Positions 38,653 to 47,868 of a DNA stretch of 64,000 nt are shown one piece after another. The first letter of the stretch is position 1. The number at the start of each line of letters is the position of its first letter. The notes beneath the pieces were generated by a model, which had not been told where the DNA came from, searched no databases, and saw only the letters and a program-made list of their open reading frames with translations. The translations under genes and the position numbers were made by a program. Source of the DNA: Bacillus sp. EAC (GTDB lineage: Bacteria; Bacillota; Bacilli; Bacillales; Bacillaceae_G); the NCBI RefSeq assembly GCF_002156875.1, contig NZ_NCSY01000001.1:615142-679141 (forward strand), read 5' to 3'.

Positions 38653-39645
38653 TTAGCCTTGTTTCTCAATTAAGTCCCCAAACAGTCCAAAAACAAATTG
38701 TTCGGCATTGAACGGTTGTAGGTCATCCATTTTTTCACCAAGACCTACGAATTTCACAGGTACTTTTAATTCGTTTCTAATAGCTAAAACGATTCCACCT
38801 TTAGCAGTACCGTCAAGTTTCGTAAGTACGATTCCAGAAACGTTGGTAGCGTCTGAAAATGTTTTTGCTTGAACTAAACCATTTTGACCAGTTGTTGCAT
38901 CAATCACTAGTAATACTTCATGAGGAGCTCCTGGTACTTCTCTTGCAATAACATTTTTCACTTTTTCTAACTCTTTCATTAAATTTACTTTATTTTGCAA
39001 ACGTCCCGCTGTATCACATAATAAAACATCTACTTTACGGGCTTTAGCAGCCTGTACCGCATCAAACATTACAGCTGCTGGATCAGAACCTGCGCCTTGT
39101 TTAATTGTATCAACACCTACACGTTCTCCCCAAACTTCAAGTTGTTCAATCGCTCCAGCTCTAAATGTATCTCCTGCTGCTAATAAAACTTTCTTCCCTT
39201 CTTGTTTTAGTTTATGTGCAATTTTACCGATAGAGGTTGTTTTACCTACTCCGTTTACACCAACAAAAAGGACAACTGTTAGTCCATCTGGATTCATCTT
39301 TAATTCGAAAGATTCATCGTCTAAATTTTCACCCTTATAAAGTTCAACTAATTTCTCTGAGATTACTTCTTGAACTTCTTTAGGGTCTTGAATATTTTTT
39401 CGTTTTACTTCTAGTTTAAGTTCCTCTACTAATTCCATTACAGTGTTTACACCAACATCTGCCATAATCAGGATTTCTTCAAGTTCTTCAAAAAAATCTT
39501 CGTCTACTTTTCGATATTTAGCAAATAATTCATTTAATCCTTCAGATAAATTATTCCTTGATTTTTCTAATCCACTTTTAAACTTTTGAGTAACGGTCTC
39601 CGTTTGTTTTGAGATCGTTTCTTTTAATTTTTTAAAAAAGCTCAT
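38653..39645 (-). CDS. ftsY: Signal recognition particle receptor FtsY
   Basis: SRP receptor GTPase at the membrane, 330 residues. A short charged N-terminal A domain, then the NG domains: GVNGVGKTTSIGKIAHKL near 130, AAGDTFRAGA, DTAGRLQNK and TKLDGTAKGG. It is the last gene of rnc-smc-ftsY; the smc-ftsY gap is 14 bases. Confidence 0.98.
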   Translation of the reverse strand: MSFFKKLKETISKQTETVTQKFKSGLEKSRNNLSEGLNELFAKYRKVDEDFFEELEEILIMADVGVNTVMELVEELKLEVKRKNIQDPKEVQEVISEKLVELYKGENLDDESFELKMNPDGLTVVLFVGVNGVGKTTSIGKIAHKLKQEGKKVLLAAGDTFRAGAIEQLEVWGERVGVDTIKQGAGSDPAAVMFDAVQAAKARKVDVLLCDTAGRLQNKVNLMKELEKVKNVIAREVPGAPHEVLLVIDATTGQNGLVQAKTFSDATNVSGIVLTKLDGTAKGGIVLAIRNELKVPVKFVGLGEKMDDLQPFNAEQFVFGLFGDLIEKQG

Positions 39646-39659
39646 AACATCCTACCTTT

Positions 39660-42600
39660 CTACTTTCCATTCGATAGCAATTCTTCGCCTTCATCTAATC
39701 GAACTGAGACTAATGTCGATACACCGTATTCTTGCATTGTTACACCGTACAATACATCGCACTCTTCCATAGTTCCCTTGCGGTGCGTAATAACAATAAA
39801 TTGTGTGTGATCACTGAAGTACTTTAAGAATTTTGCAAATCGAGCAACATTCGCCTCATCTAACGCCGCTTCAACTTCATCTAAAACACAAAATGGAACT
39901 GGACGAACTTGTAATATAGCAAATAATAATGCAATCGCTGTAAGTGCTCTTTCTCCTCCAGATAACAGACCTAAATTTTGAAGTTTTTTACCAGGAGGCT
40001 GAGCTACAATGTCAACACCTGTTAATAACAAATTATCCACATCTGTAAGTACTAAATCGGCACGTCCTCCACCAAATAATTGAGCAAAGACAACTTGGAA
40101 CTTTTCTCGAATCGCAGTGAAGCTTGTTTCAAATCGTTTTGTCATTTCTTCGTCCATTTCACTAATAACACTGTGAAGGGTAATTTTAGCTTCATTTAAG
40201 TCTGTACGTTGTTCTTGAAGAAAGTCATGACGTTCTGAAACACGCTCATATTCATCTATGGCACCAATGTTTACATTCCCTAACTCTTCAATCGAACGTT
40301 TTAATAATTTGACTCTCTTTCTTGCATCTTCAATCGGCATTTCCAATGTATATTTCATTTTTGCCGCTTCATACGTTGTCATATACGTTATATTTAACTG
40401 TTCTAAACGATTTTCAAGTTCAACATCTAATCGATTACTATTTACTTCTTGCTGTTTTAATAACTCAGATAATGATTTATATTGACGTTGCTTTTCACGT
40501 AAAGATTGGACATAGTCTTCTAATTCCGTCTGATACGATAAACGTTGTTCACGTCGTTTTGAAATGATTTCACTTGTTTTCGAGAATTCAATTCGAGTAT
40601 CTGAAATTAATTTCTCAAGCTCTTCTTTACCATTTTCATTTGTCATTATTTCACTCGATAAGAAAACTATTTTATCTTTTGTATCATCAAGTAACTGCTT
40701 TTGTTTTGCAAAATTTTCTTCAAATTGTTGGATACGCTCAATACTATAATTTAATTTTTGTATTTCTTGAGCTAAAGAAATTTTTGAATTAGTTAATTTT
40801 GACTGTAACTCATCTTTTATTTCTTTTTGATTTTGTTTTCGTTCAGTTAACTCATTAATTTTCTGTTCTTTTAACAGAATAGCTTCTTTAACTTTCGTAG
40901 AAAGTGAAGTTAATTCAACTAAGCGATCTTTAACTCTAAGTAAGTCACTCGCTGAACTACCCATCTCTAAATCATAAATTGCAAGTGCATCATTAATATT
41001 TTTTTCTTCAAATTCAATACTTTTTAACTGTTCCATAATCGATACAAAAGATTGTTTATCTTTTTGGATCGTCTTATTTAGCAGTTCAATTTCATTTGTT
41101 ATTGTTTGTTTTATTGATTTTAATGATTGAACATCTCGCTCTACCACAATCGTTTTTTCTTGCATATCTTTTAATTTAGCAGAGATTTCTTCTAATTCCC
41201 GTTGTCTTCCAATGAGTGATGAATTTGTCGTGCGAACCGCACCACCTGTCATCGCACCACCTGGATTGACTACATCACCTTCGAGCGTTACAAAACGGTA
41301 TCGATGTCCTACGATCCTTGCAAGTTCATTTGCACCTTTTAAATCTTCAGCTATTAAAACCGTACCAAGTAAGTTTTGAATGACACTATCATACTCTTTC
41401 GAAAAATTAATTAGCGACGAAGCTACGCCAATAAACGAAGGATACTGCTTTAATTGGTGAATCACATTATCAGGAATTGAACGCGCTTTTACAATATTCA
41501 TTGGTAAAAACGTTGCTCGACCTAATCGTTGTTGTTTTAAAAATTGAATTGCTTTTCTAGCATGTTCATCATTTTGAACAACAATTTGTTGCGTAGCTGC
41601 TCCTAACGCTATTTCAATTGCAGTTTCAAATTGTTTATCTGTTGAAATTAGCTGCGCAATTGCTCCTTTAATTCCTTCAAGTTTTGTTCCACTTGCTTTT
41701 AAGATTTCTTTAACACCTTGGTTAAATCCAGCGAAGTCCTCTTGAAGTTCTTCTAAAGTTTCTTTACGTGATTTAGTTTGTTGTATATATTGATATGCTT
41801 TATAAAGCAACTCTTCTTTTTCTTTTAACTCTTCAGACGTTTTCTCGTTCTTTTTCTCGTTAAGTATTAAACTTTCATTTAAATCTTTAAGTTTCAATTC
41901 AAATTCATTTTTATCATTCAGAAGCGACGTTTTTTTACCGTTCAACTGCTCTCTTTGACGGATATATTTTTCATTTTCACTATCTAATCGACTTGATTTA
42001 ACCGAATATTGTTCTAATTGTTTTTCAAGCATCGTTTTCTCATTGTTAATTGAAGCTTGATTATTTAGTAATTCGATATAGTCGGATTTAATCATTTCGA
42101 TTTGATCTTCAATATCCCCTTCATATGAAGAGATTTCATTTTCAAGTTGAGTAATTTCAGCATTGTACTGTTTGACATTTTGATTCGAAGTATTTTTATG
42201 AGCATTCTCAATTTCAACTAATTTTTGAATCTCACTTAATTGAACTGTAATATCATCAATTTGTTCTTTTAATTGATCAGATTGAGATGAAGTATTTTTT
42301 TTCCTTTCCTTCATCAGCTCCTTCTGACCTTCATATTTTTCTAAATTTTTAGTAACAGTCAATAATACTTGTTGCAGTTGATCAATCGATTCATCTAAAG
42401 CATTTAACTTCTCTTGTAATTCATGTTGCTTTGATTCCTCTTTTGATATCTCAGTTGATAAACCGATTTCTAAGTCGACATTTTGTTCAATTTCCTGTTT
42501 TAATTGCTCCCATTTTTGATGAAGTGACTCGATTTCAAATACTAATAGTGCCGCTTCAACTTTTTCAAGTTCATCTTTATGTTCTATGTATTCCTTAGCA

Positions 42601-43232
42601 ATTGATGCTTGAATTTTTAATGGTTCAATTTGTGAACTTAATTCAAATAAAATATCGTCAACACGATTTAAATTCTCCTGCGTTTCATTCAATTTTGCTT
42701 CAGCTTTCTTTTTACGATTTTTATATTTTAACACTCCAGCTGCTTCTTCAAAAATACCTCTTCGTTCTTCAGGTTTACTACTTAGAATCTCTTCTACTTT
42801 ACCTTGTGAAATGATTGAAAAGGCTTCCCTCCCAAGTCCGGAATCCATAAATAAATCAACAATATCTTTTAAACGGCATGATTGTTTATTTATATAAAAA
42901 TCGCTATCCCCTGATCGATACACTCGACGCGTAACACTAACCTCACTATATTCGAGTGGTAACTGTTGATCTTCATTATCTAAGGTCAATGTTACCTCAG
43001 CGTAATTAAGTGGTTTTCTTCCATCACTACCTGCAAAAATGATATCCTCCATTTTTGCGCCTCGTAATGATTTAACGGACTGCTCTCCTAGTACCCATCT
43101 TATCGCATCCGTAATGTTACTTTTTCCACTACCGTTCGGTCCTACAACCGCTGTTACACCTTTTACAAAATCTATAGAAACTCGCTGAGCGAATGATTTA
43201 AATCCAATTATATCTAGTCGTTTGAGGAACAA
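39660..43232 (-). CDS. smc: Chromosome condensation protein SMC
   Basis: Condensin ATPase of 1190 residues. The N-terminal head has Walker A GPNGSGKS at 31-38; long coiled coils flank a hinge (about 510-660, with RYRFVTLEGDVVNPGGAMTG); the C-terminal head has the signature LLSGGERALTAIALLFAI and Walker B FCVLDEVEAALD. The start is TTG with GGGGG 7 bases upstream, giving MFLKRLDIIGFKSFA, as in B. subtilis. Confidence 0.98.
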   Translation of the reverse strand: MFLKRLDIIGFKSFAQRVSIDFVKGVTAVVGPNGSGKSNITDAIRWVLGEQSVKSLRGAKMEDIIFAGSDGRKPLNYAEVTLTLDNEDQQLPLEYSEVSVTRRVYRSGDSDFYINKQSCRLKDIVDLFMDSGLGREAFSIISQGKVEEILSSKPEERRGIFEEAAGVLKYKNRKKKAEAKLNETQENLNRVDDILFELSSQIEPLKIQASIAKEYIEHKDELEKVEAALLVFEIESLHQKWEQLKQEIEQNVDLEIGLSTEISKEESKQHELQEKLNALDESIDQLQQVLLTVTKNLEKYEGQKELMKERKKNTSSQSDQLKEQIDDITVQLSEIQKLVEIENAHKNTSNQNVKQYNAEITQLENEISSYEGDIEDQIEMIKSDYIELLNNQASINNEKTMLEKQLEQYSVKSSRLDSENEKYIRQREQLNGKKTSLLNDKNEFELKLKDLNESLILNEKKNEKTSEELKEKEELLYKAYQYIQQTKSRKETLEELQEDFAGFNQGVKEILKASGTKLEGIKGAIAQLISTDKQFETAIEIALGAATQQIVVQNDEHARKAIQFLKQQRLGRATFLPMNIVKARSIPDNVIHQLKQYPSFIGVASSLINFSKEYDSVIQNLLGTVLIAEDLKGANELARIVGHRYRFVTLEGDVVNPGGAMTGGAVRTTNSSLIGRQRELEEISAKLKDMQEKTIVVERDVQSLKSIKQTITNEIELLNKTIQKDKQSFVSIMEQLKSIEFEEKNINDALAIYDLEMGSSASDLLRVKDRLVELTSLSTKVKEAILLKEQKINELTERKQNQKEIKDELQSKLTNSKISLAQEIQKLNYSIERIQQFEENFAKQKQLLDDTKDKIVFLSSEIMTNENGKEELEKLISDTRIEFSKTSEIISKRREQRLSYQTELEDYVQSLREKQRQYKSLSELLKQQEVNSNRLDVELENRLEQLNITYMTTYEAAKMKYTLEMPIEDARKRVKLLKRSIEELGNVNIGAIDEYERVSERHDFLQEQRTDLNEAKITLHSVISEMDEEMTKRFETSFTAIREKFQVVFAQLFGGGRADLVLTDVDNLLLTGVDIVAQPPGKKLQNLGLLSGGERALTAIALLFAILQVRPVPFCVLDEVEAALDEANVARFAKFLKYFSDHTQFIVITHRKGTMEECDVLYGVTMQEYGVSTLVSVRLDEGEELLSNGK

Positions 43233-43266
43233 CTCAATTCCCCCTTTTTTGATTTAATTATATACA

Positions 43267-43291
43267 CAAAAACTCCCCCATAAAAGGGGGA
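43267..43291 (-). terminator. Candidate terminator after rnc
   Basis: Minus-strand CCCCC-N6-GGGGG hairpin followed by AGTTTTTG. The stem is short, and smc may still be reached by read-through. Confidence 0.55.
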
Positions 43292-43345
43292 ATTCGTCAT
43301 TTTAGTCGTTATTTTGACAAGATTCTACTAGTTTCTTTAAAAAAA

Positions 43346-44089
43346 CTATTCACTTGTCTCTTTTAGTTTAATTAACGCCTCTTTCGCTGCATGTTGTTCA
43401 GCTTCTTTTTTTGAACGTCCACTGCCAACACCAAGCGTTTCACCATTTAACAATACCTTCGAAACAAACTCTCGATTATGTGCAGGTCCTTTTTCTTGAA
43501 GGATTTTATATTCAATTGAACCTGTTGAATCTCTCTGTACATATTCCTGTAATTGACTTTTAAAATCCATCACATGCGAAAAAGCACCATCGTTAATTTT
43601 TGGAAATACATGAAGAGATAAGAAATTGATAACAATTTGAAGACCTTGATCTAAATACAAAGCACCAATAAACGCTTCAAAAACATCAGCTAGTAAAGCA
43701 GGTCGTGTTCGACCACCTGTCAATTCTTCACCACGTCCTAGTAAAATATAGCGACCGAAATCTAATTCATTTGCAAATTTCACTAGTGACGGCTCACAAA
43801 CAATCGCAGCACGTAACTTTGTTAAGTCGCCTTCACTCATTGTTAAATATTTTTGAAATAAATATTGTGAAACAGTTAACTCTAAAACTGCATCACCTAA
43901 ATATTCTAGTCTTTCATTATCTTCATATGGTTTTTTTCGATGCTCATTCACATAGGATGAATGTGTAAATGCCTGAATAAGCAAACTTTCATTAGTAAAC
44001 ATAATATCGATTTGCTTTTGAAACTTTATAAAATTTTCTTTTTCAGTCTCAGATAATTTAAATTCTCTAACTCTTCTTGAATGCGGCAT
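43346..44089 (-). CDS. rnc: Ribonuclease III
   Basis: Double-strand-specific endoribonuclease for rRNA processing, 247 residues from the ATG at 44089 (GGAGG 5 bases upstream; the GTG at 44101 overlaps that site). The catalytic signature [20 protein letters not shown] is near residues 60-80, and the C-terminal dsRNA-binding domain ends [20 protein letters not shown]. Confidence 0.97.
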   Translation of the reverse strand: MPHSRRVREFKLSETEKENFIKFQKQIDIMFTNESLLIQAFTHSSYVNEHRKKPYEDNERLEYLGDAVLELTVSQYLFQKYLTMSEGDLTKLRAAIVCEPSLVKFANELDFGRYILLGRGEELTGGRTRPALLADVFEAFIGALYLDQGLQIVINFLSLHVFPKINDGAFSHVMDFKSQLQEYVQRDSTGSIEYKILQEKGPAHNREFVSKVLLNGETLGVGSGRSKKEAEQHAAKEALIKLKETSE

Positions 44090-44143
44090 ATTTACCTCCA
44101 CCTAAACCAATTGAATATGCTGCTAAAACTACTTATCAAGAAA

Positions 44144-44176
44144 ATAATGAGAAGTCCCGTACAAAATACGGGACTT
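44144..44176 (-). terminator. Terminator after acpP
   Basis: Minus-strand 10-base perfect stem (AAGTCCCGTA arms, 44152-44161 with 44167-44176) and 5-base loop, extended by GAG/CTC pairing. The T-rich tail (ATTATTTTC) is imperfect. Confidence 0.75.
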
Positions 44177-44182
44177 TTCTCA

Positions 44183-44416
44183 TTACATGTTGCTCTCTAT
44201 GTAGTTCACAACATCACCAACTGTGACGATTTTTTCAGCATCTTCGTCTGCAATTTCTAATTCAAACTCATCTTCTAATTGCATTACTAATTCAACAATA
44301 TCTAATGAGTCCGCATCCAAATCTTCTTTAAAACGACTTGTGATTGCGATTTCAGATTCTTCTACACCTAAACGGTCAACAATAATCTTTGATACACGCT
44401 CTAATACGTCTTGCAT
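44183..44416 (-). CDS. acpP: Acyl carrier protein
   Basis: Carrier of growing fatty acyl chains, 77 residues and strongly acidic. The phosphopantetheine attachment site is S37 in [12 protein letters not shown]. It has a promoter of its own after fabG and ends at a terminator. Confidence 0.98.
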   Translation of the reverse strand: MQDVLERVSKIIVDRLGVEESEIAITSRFKEDLDADSLDIVELVMQLEDEFELEIADEDAEKIVTVGDVVNYIESNM

Positions 44417-44453
44417 TATTATTCACCTCCCCCCAAAGATTGTCTACTTATGA

Positions 44454-44482
44454 ATTATACATAAAAATGTGGCAAACGCCAA
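44454..44482 (-). promoter_or_regulatory. Promoter of acpP
   Basis: Minus-strand TTGGCG (44477-44482), 17 bases, perfect TATAAT (44454-44459), starting right after the fabG stop and 38 bases before acpP. Confidence 0.65.
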
Positions 44483-44483
44483 A

Positions 44484-45227
44484 CTAATTCATTACAAGTC
44501 CGCCATCAACATTAATTGTTTGTCCAGTTATGTATCGGCTAGCATCAGTTGCTAAGAAAACAACAGCATTCGCAATATCTTCTGGTTGACCAAAAGATTG
44601 TAATGGAATATTAGCTAACATTCCTGTTCTAATTTGCTCATTCAGTTCGCTCGTCATATCAGTTTCAATAAATCCAGGCGCAATTGCATTAACTGTTATA
44701 TTTCTTGAAGCTAATTCTTTTGCAGCCGTTTTTGTCATGCCTAAAACTCCCGCTTTAGCAGCTACATAATTCATTTGTCCTGGATTTCCAATTTGACCTA
44801 CTACAGAACTGATGTTTATGATTCGACCATTACGTTGACGTGACATAAATTTAGCTGCTGATTTAATACAATTGAATACACCTTTAAGGTTTGTATCAAT
44901 TACATCGTCCCAATCAGAATCCTTCATTCGAAGTAATAATCCGTCACGAGTAATACCAGCATTATTTACTAATATATCAATGCTACCAAATTCATCAACA
45001 GTATTCTTTATAAGCGTAGCAACTTCTTCGCTATTTGCAACATTTGCTTTATAAGCAATTGCTTTTACACCAAGTGCTGTAATTTCTTCAACGACTTGGT
45101 TTGCGGCTGCCTCATTACCAGAGTAGTTTACTACTACATTTGCACCATTTTTAGCTAGAGATAATGCGATTGCTTTACCGATTCCTCTAGATCCACCTGT
45201 TACTAGAGCTACTTTCCCTTTTAACAT
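44484..45227 (-). CDS. fabG: 3-oxoacyl-[acyl-carrier-protein] reductase
   Basis: NADPH-dependent reductase of fatty acid elongation, 247 residues from the ATG at 45227. The cofactor motif TGGSRGIG is at 10-17; the catalytic residues S141, Y154 and K158 ([14 protein letters not shown]) are present. It overlaps the fabD stop by 7 bases. A six-codon upstream extension lies within fabD and is unlikely. Confidence 0.97.
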   Translation of the reverse strand: MLKGKVALVTGGSRGIGKAIALSLAKNGANVVVNYSGNEAAANQVVEEITALGVKAIAYKANVANSEEVATLIKNTVDEFGSIDILVNNAGITRDGLLLRMKDSDWDDVIDTNLKGVFNCIKSAAKFMSRQRNGRIINISSVVGQIGNPGQMNYVAAKAGVLGMTKTAAKELASRNITVNAIAPGFIETDMTSELNEQIRTGMLANIPLQSFGQPEDIANAVVFLATDASRYITGQTINVDGGLVMN

Positions 45228-46171
45228 GATTTGATTTCCTCCCACTCATTTAAAAATTGCTTTAATGTTTCAACATCATAAACATTCACTAATTTTGAAG
45301 AAGGAGAAATTGCTTTCACTAAACCTGTTAATACTTTACCAGGACCAATTTCAACAAATGTGTCTACCCCAAGGTCAACTAATTCTTGTATTGACTGATT
45401 CCATTTTACCGGTGAAAACAATTGTTTCACTAATAACTCTTTTATTTCACTTGCTTCAGTGATTGCTTTAGCTGTTACATTTGAAATAACAGGAATCGAA
45501 CAAGTATCCACATTTATTTTTCCAAGTTCATTTTCGAATTCCTCACTAGCTGGTTTCATTAATGAAGAATGGAATGGTCCGCTAACTTTCAATGGCAACA
45601 CACGTTTTGCCCCAGCTTCTTTAATTAAGCCAGATGCTAATTGAACCCCTGCTGCATCTCCAGTAATAACCACTTGTGTAGGCGAATTATAATTTGCAAT
45701 TCCAACAGAGTGTCCTTGTTTATTGACTTCAGAAATTACTTCTTCAATTTTTTCTGGAGCTAAAAACAATACAGCTGCCATCGCACCTTGGCCAACAGGA
45801 ACTGCTTTATCCATTAATAATCCACGTTTGTGAACAAGTTTTACACCATCTTCAAAAGAGATCGCTCCCGATGCTACTAGTGCAGAAAACTCTCCTAAAC
45901 TATGTCCAGCAACGTAATCTGCTTTGATTCCAGCTTCCTTTATCTTTTCAAGAAGCGCGATTGAAGTTGTTAAAATTGCTGGTTGCGCATGATACGTTAC
46001 AGTTAAATCTTCATCATTCCCATTAAAAATTATGTCAGAAAGATTTAAACCGACTTGAGCGTCTGCTGTTTCAAAAATCGATTTACACCCACGAAATTCT
46101 TCAACTAAATCTTTACCCATTCCTACTTTTTGTGATCCTTGACCAGGAAAAATAAATGCCACTTTACCCAA
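45221..46171 (-). CDS. fabD: Malonyl-CoA:ACP transacylase
   Basis: Transfers malonyl from CoA to ACP, 316 residues. The start is the TTG at 46171, 8 bases after AGGGGG, giving [14 protein letters not shown], the family N-terminus; the open frame continues into plsX but that is rejected. The nucleophile is S91 in GHSLGE, and the catalytic His is in GPFHSSL. It is in the fapR-plsX-fabD-fabG operon. Confidence 0.96.
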   Translation of the reverse strand: MGKVAFIFPGQGSQKVGMGKDLVEEFRGCKSIFETADAQVGLNLSDIIFNGNDEDLTVTYHAQPAILTTSIALLEKIKEAGIKADYVAGHSLGEFSALVASGAISFEDGVKLVHKRGLLMDKAVPVGQGAMAAVLFLAPEKIEEVISEVNKQGHSVGIANYNSPTQVVITGDAAGVQLASGLIKEAGAKRVLPLKVSGPFHSSLMKPASEEFENELGKINVDTCSIPVISNVTAKAITEASEIKELLVKQLFSPVKWNQSIQELVDLGVDTFVEIGPGKVLTGLVKAISPSSKLVNVYDVETLKQFLNEWEEIKSC

Positions 46172-46184
46172 TGGAGTGACCCCC

Positions 46185-47183
46185 TTATGCGTTTGATTCG
46201 ATATTTTTTTCCATGTGATCACTTACTAATTTAACAACATTATGTTCCACCATTGTTTTTGCTTGTTTAATTGCACTATAAATCCCTTGAGCATCTGAGC
46301 TTCCATGAGCTTTAATGACAGGAGATTTTAATCCAAATAAAGCTGCCCCACCGTATTCAGCATAATCCATTTTCTTTTTTACACCTTTTAAGTTTGGTTT
46401 TAAAACAGCTGCTGCAAGCTTCGATGTAAAATTAGTTAGCATCGCATCTTTTATTAGAGAAAACATTGCAAGTGCAGTACCTTCAATAGCTTTTAATGCT
46501 ACATTTCCAGTATACCCATCTGTTACTACTACATCTGCAACTGAATTCATTAAATCCCTTGCTTCAACATTACCAATAAAATTTAAATTACTTTCTTTTA
46601 GTAATTGGAAAGTTTGTTTCGCAAGTTCATTTCCTTTTTTATCCTCAGTTCCAACGTTTAGCAAACCTATTGTCGGATTTTTAATTCCTCTTACTTGTTC
46701 AGCATAAACTGAAGCCATAATTGCATATTGCAATAAGTGACTTGCTTTTGCATCTACATTTGCACCTACATCGAGAAATACGAAACCTTTTCCATCTAAT
46801 GTAGGCATAGTTGGCGAAAGTGCAGGACGTTCTACGCCTTCCATTCGACCAACAACAAGTAAACCAGCAGTCATTAGCGCCCCAGTGTTACCTGCAGAAA
46901 TACAAGCATCAGCATTTCCTTCTTTTACTTCATTTGCCATAAGAACCATCGATGCATTTTTCTTTCTACGCACAGCTCTAACTGGTTCTTCAGACCCTTC
47001 AATCACTTCATCTGTATGAATAATAGTGATGTTTTTGTTATTTGTAAGAAACTGCTTAATTTTTGTTTCATCACCTATTAACGTAATATGTAAATCATTT
47101 AATTTTTCTATAGCAAGCATCGCACCTTCAACTATTGCTTTTGGTGCATGATCTCCACCCATTGCATCGATTGCTAATTTCAT
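46185..47183 (-). CDS. plsX: Phosphate acyltransferase PlsX
   Basis: Makes acyl phosphate from acyl-ACP for phosphatidic acid synthesis, 332 residues. The N-terminus [20 protein letters not shown] and the [16 protein letters not shown] stretch are diagnostic. It lies 13 bases after fapR in the same operon. Confidence 0.98.
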   Translation of the reverse strand: MKLAIDAMGGDHAPKAIVEGAMLAIEKLNDLHITLIGDETKIKQFLTNNKNITIIHTDEVIEGSEEPVRAVRRKKNASMVLMANEVKEGNADACISAGNTGALMTAGLLVVGRMEGVERPALSPTMPTLDGKGFVFLDVGANVDAKASHLLQYAIMASVYAEQVRGIKNPTIGLLNVGTEDKKGNELAKQTFQLLKESNLNFIGNVEARDLMNSVADVVVTDGYTGNVALKAIEGTALAMFSLIKDAMLTNFTSKLAAAVLKPNLKGVKKKMDYAEYGGAALFGLKSPVIKAHGSSDAQGIYSAIKQAKTMVEHNVVKLVSDHMEKNIESNA

Positions 47184-47196
47184 CTGTTGTCACATC

Positions 47197-47763
47197 CTAT
47201 TCTTCAATACTTCGATGATACATTTCAAACAAGCCATGAAACACTTGTTCATTTTCAACAAAGCCATTGATATCAACTGTTTTTCTCTTTGGATCACCTG
47301 ATTGCGGTAAAACTCTTGCTTTGGCAATTACTCGATCATTTGTCTTTACTGGTTTTATAAAAACAAAATTTGATTTAGCTGTTAATGCTAAATCATCGTG
47401 AATAACCGCTACTGCTAAAGAGTTTGCTTGAGCAAAAAGATGATGTCCTCGTGCTATGCCATTACGGCTAAATGTATGTTCTTCCTTTACATCAAATATT
47501 GAAATAGCACTTTCATTTAATTGAATATCAATTACTTCACCGATTATCTCATCGACAGGTAATGATTTTACATCTTGTAATTGTTGAGTGGCAACATGTT
47601 TAATTCGTTCCCTTAACTCAGGAATAGATAATTCAAGACGATCAAGACGAATAGTTTGTATGCTTACAGACAATTGTGAAGCTAAATCTTCATCTGTAAT
47701 AAATGGATTTTCTTGAATAATTTTTTTTAACAATTCATGACGATCTTTTTTATTTCTTCTCAT
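47197..47763 (-). CDS. fapR: Fatty acid and phospholipid synthesis repressor FapR
   Basis: Malonyl-CoA-responsive repressor, 188 residues. An N-terminal DeoR-like helix-turn-helix (about 10-45, [20 protein letters not shown]) is joined to a hotdog-fold effector domain (about 75-185; [19 protein letters not shown]). It heads fapR-plsX-fabD-fabG and has operator-like palindromes upstream, consistent with autoregulation. Confidence 0.97.
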   Translation of the reverse strand: MRRNKKDRHELLKKIIQENPFITDEDLASQLSVSIQTIRLDRLELSIPELRERIKHVATQQLQDVKSLPVDEIIGEVIDIQLNESAISIFDVKEEHTFSRNGIARGHHLFAQANSLAVAVIHDDLALTAKSNFVFIKPVKTNDRVIAKARVLPQSGDPKRKTVDINGFVENEQVFHGLFEMYHRSIEE

Positions 47764-47784
47764 TTTACATACCTCTATACTAAT

Positions 47785-47801
47785 TTATGACCAGGTATTA
47801 A
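47785..47801. promoter_or_regulatory. Candidate FapR operator, start-proximal
   Basis: TTATGACCAGGTATTAA, an imperfect 17-base palindrome, matches my recalled FapR consensus (TTAGTACCTGGTACTAA type) at 13 of 17. It lies between the -10 of fapR and its start codon, where bound repressor would block transcription. Confidence 0.6.
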
Positions 47802-47805
47802 ATAC

Positions 47806-47834
47806 AGTGTATATTAAATACCCCTATTATTCAA
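47806..47834 (-). promoter_or_regulatory. Candidate promoter of the fapR operon
   Basis: Minus-strand TTGAAT (47829-47834), 17 bases, TACACT (47806-47811), between the two operator-like palindromes. Confidence 0.5.
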
Positions 47835-47851
47835 TAGTTTTTTACAAACTT

Positions 47852-47868
47852 TTAATACCTAGTACTAA
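47852..47868. promoter_or_regulatory. FapR operator, distal, overlapping the recG stop
   Basis: TTAATACCTAGTACTAA, a 17-base near-perfect palindrome matching the FapR box. It includes the recG stop codon (47865-47867) and lies upstream of the fapR -35. Confidence 0.7.

Noticed and set aside
46172..46222. Upstream 17-codon extension of fabD
   Set aside because: It overlaps the end of plsX and lacks the conserved start; the TTG at 46171 has a good ribosome site and gives the family N-terminus.
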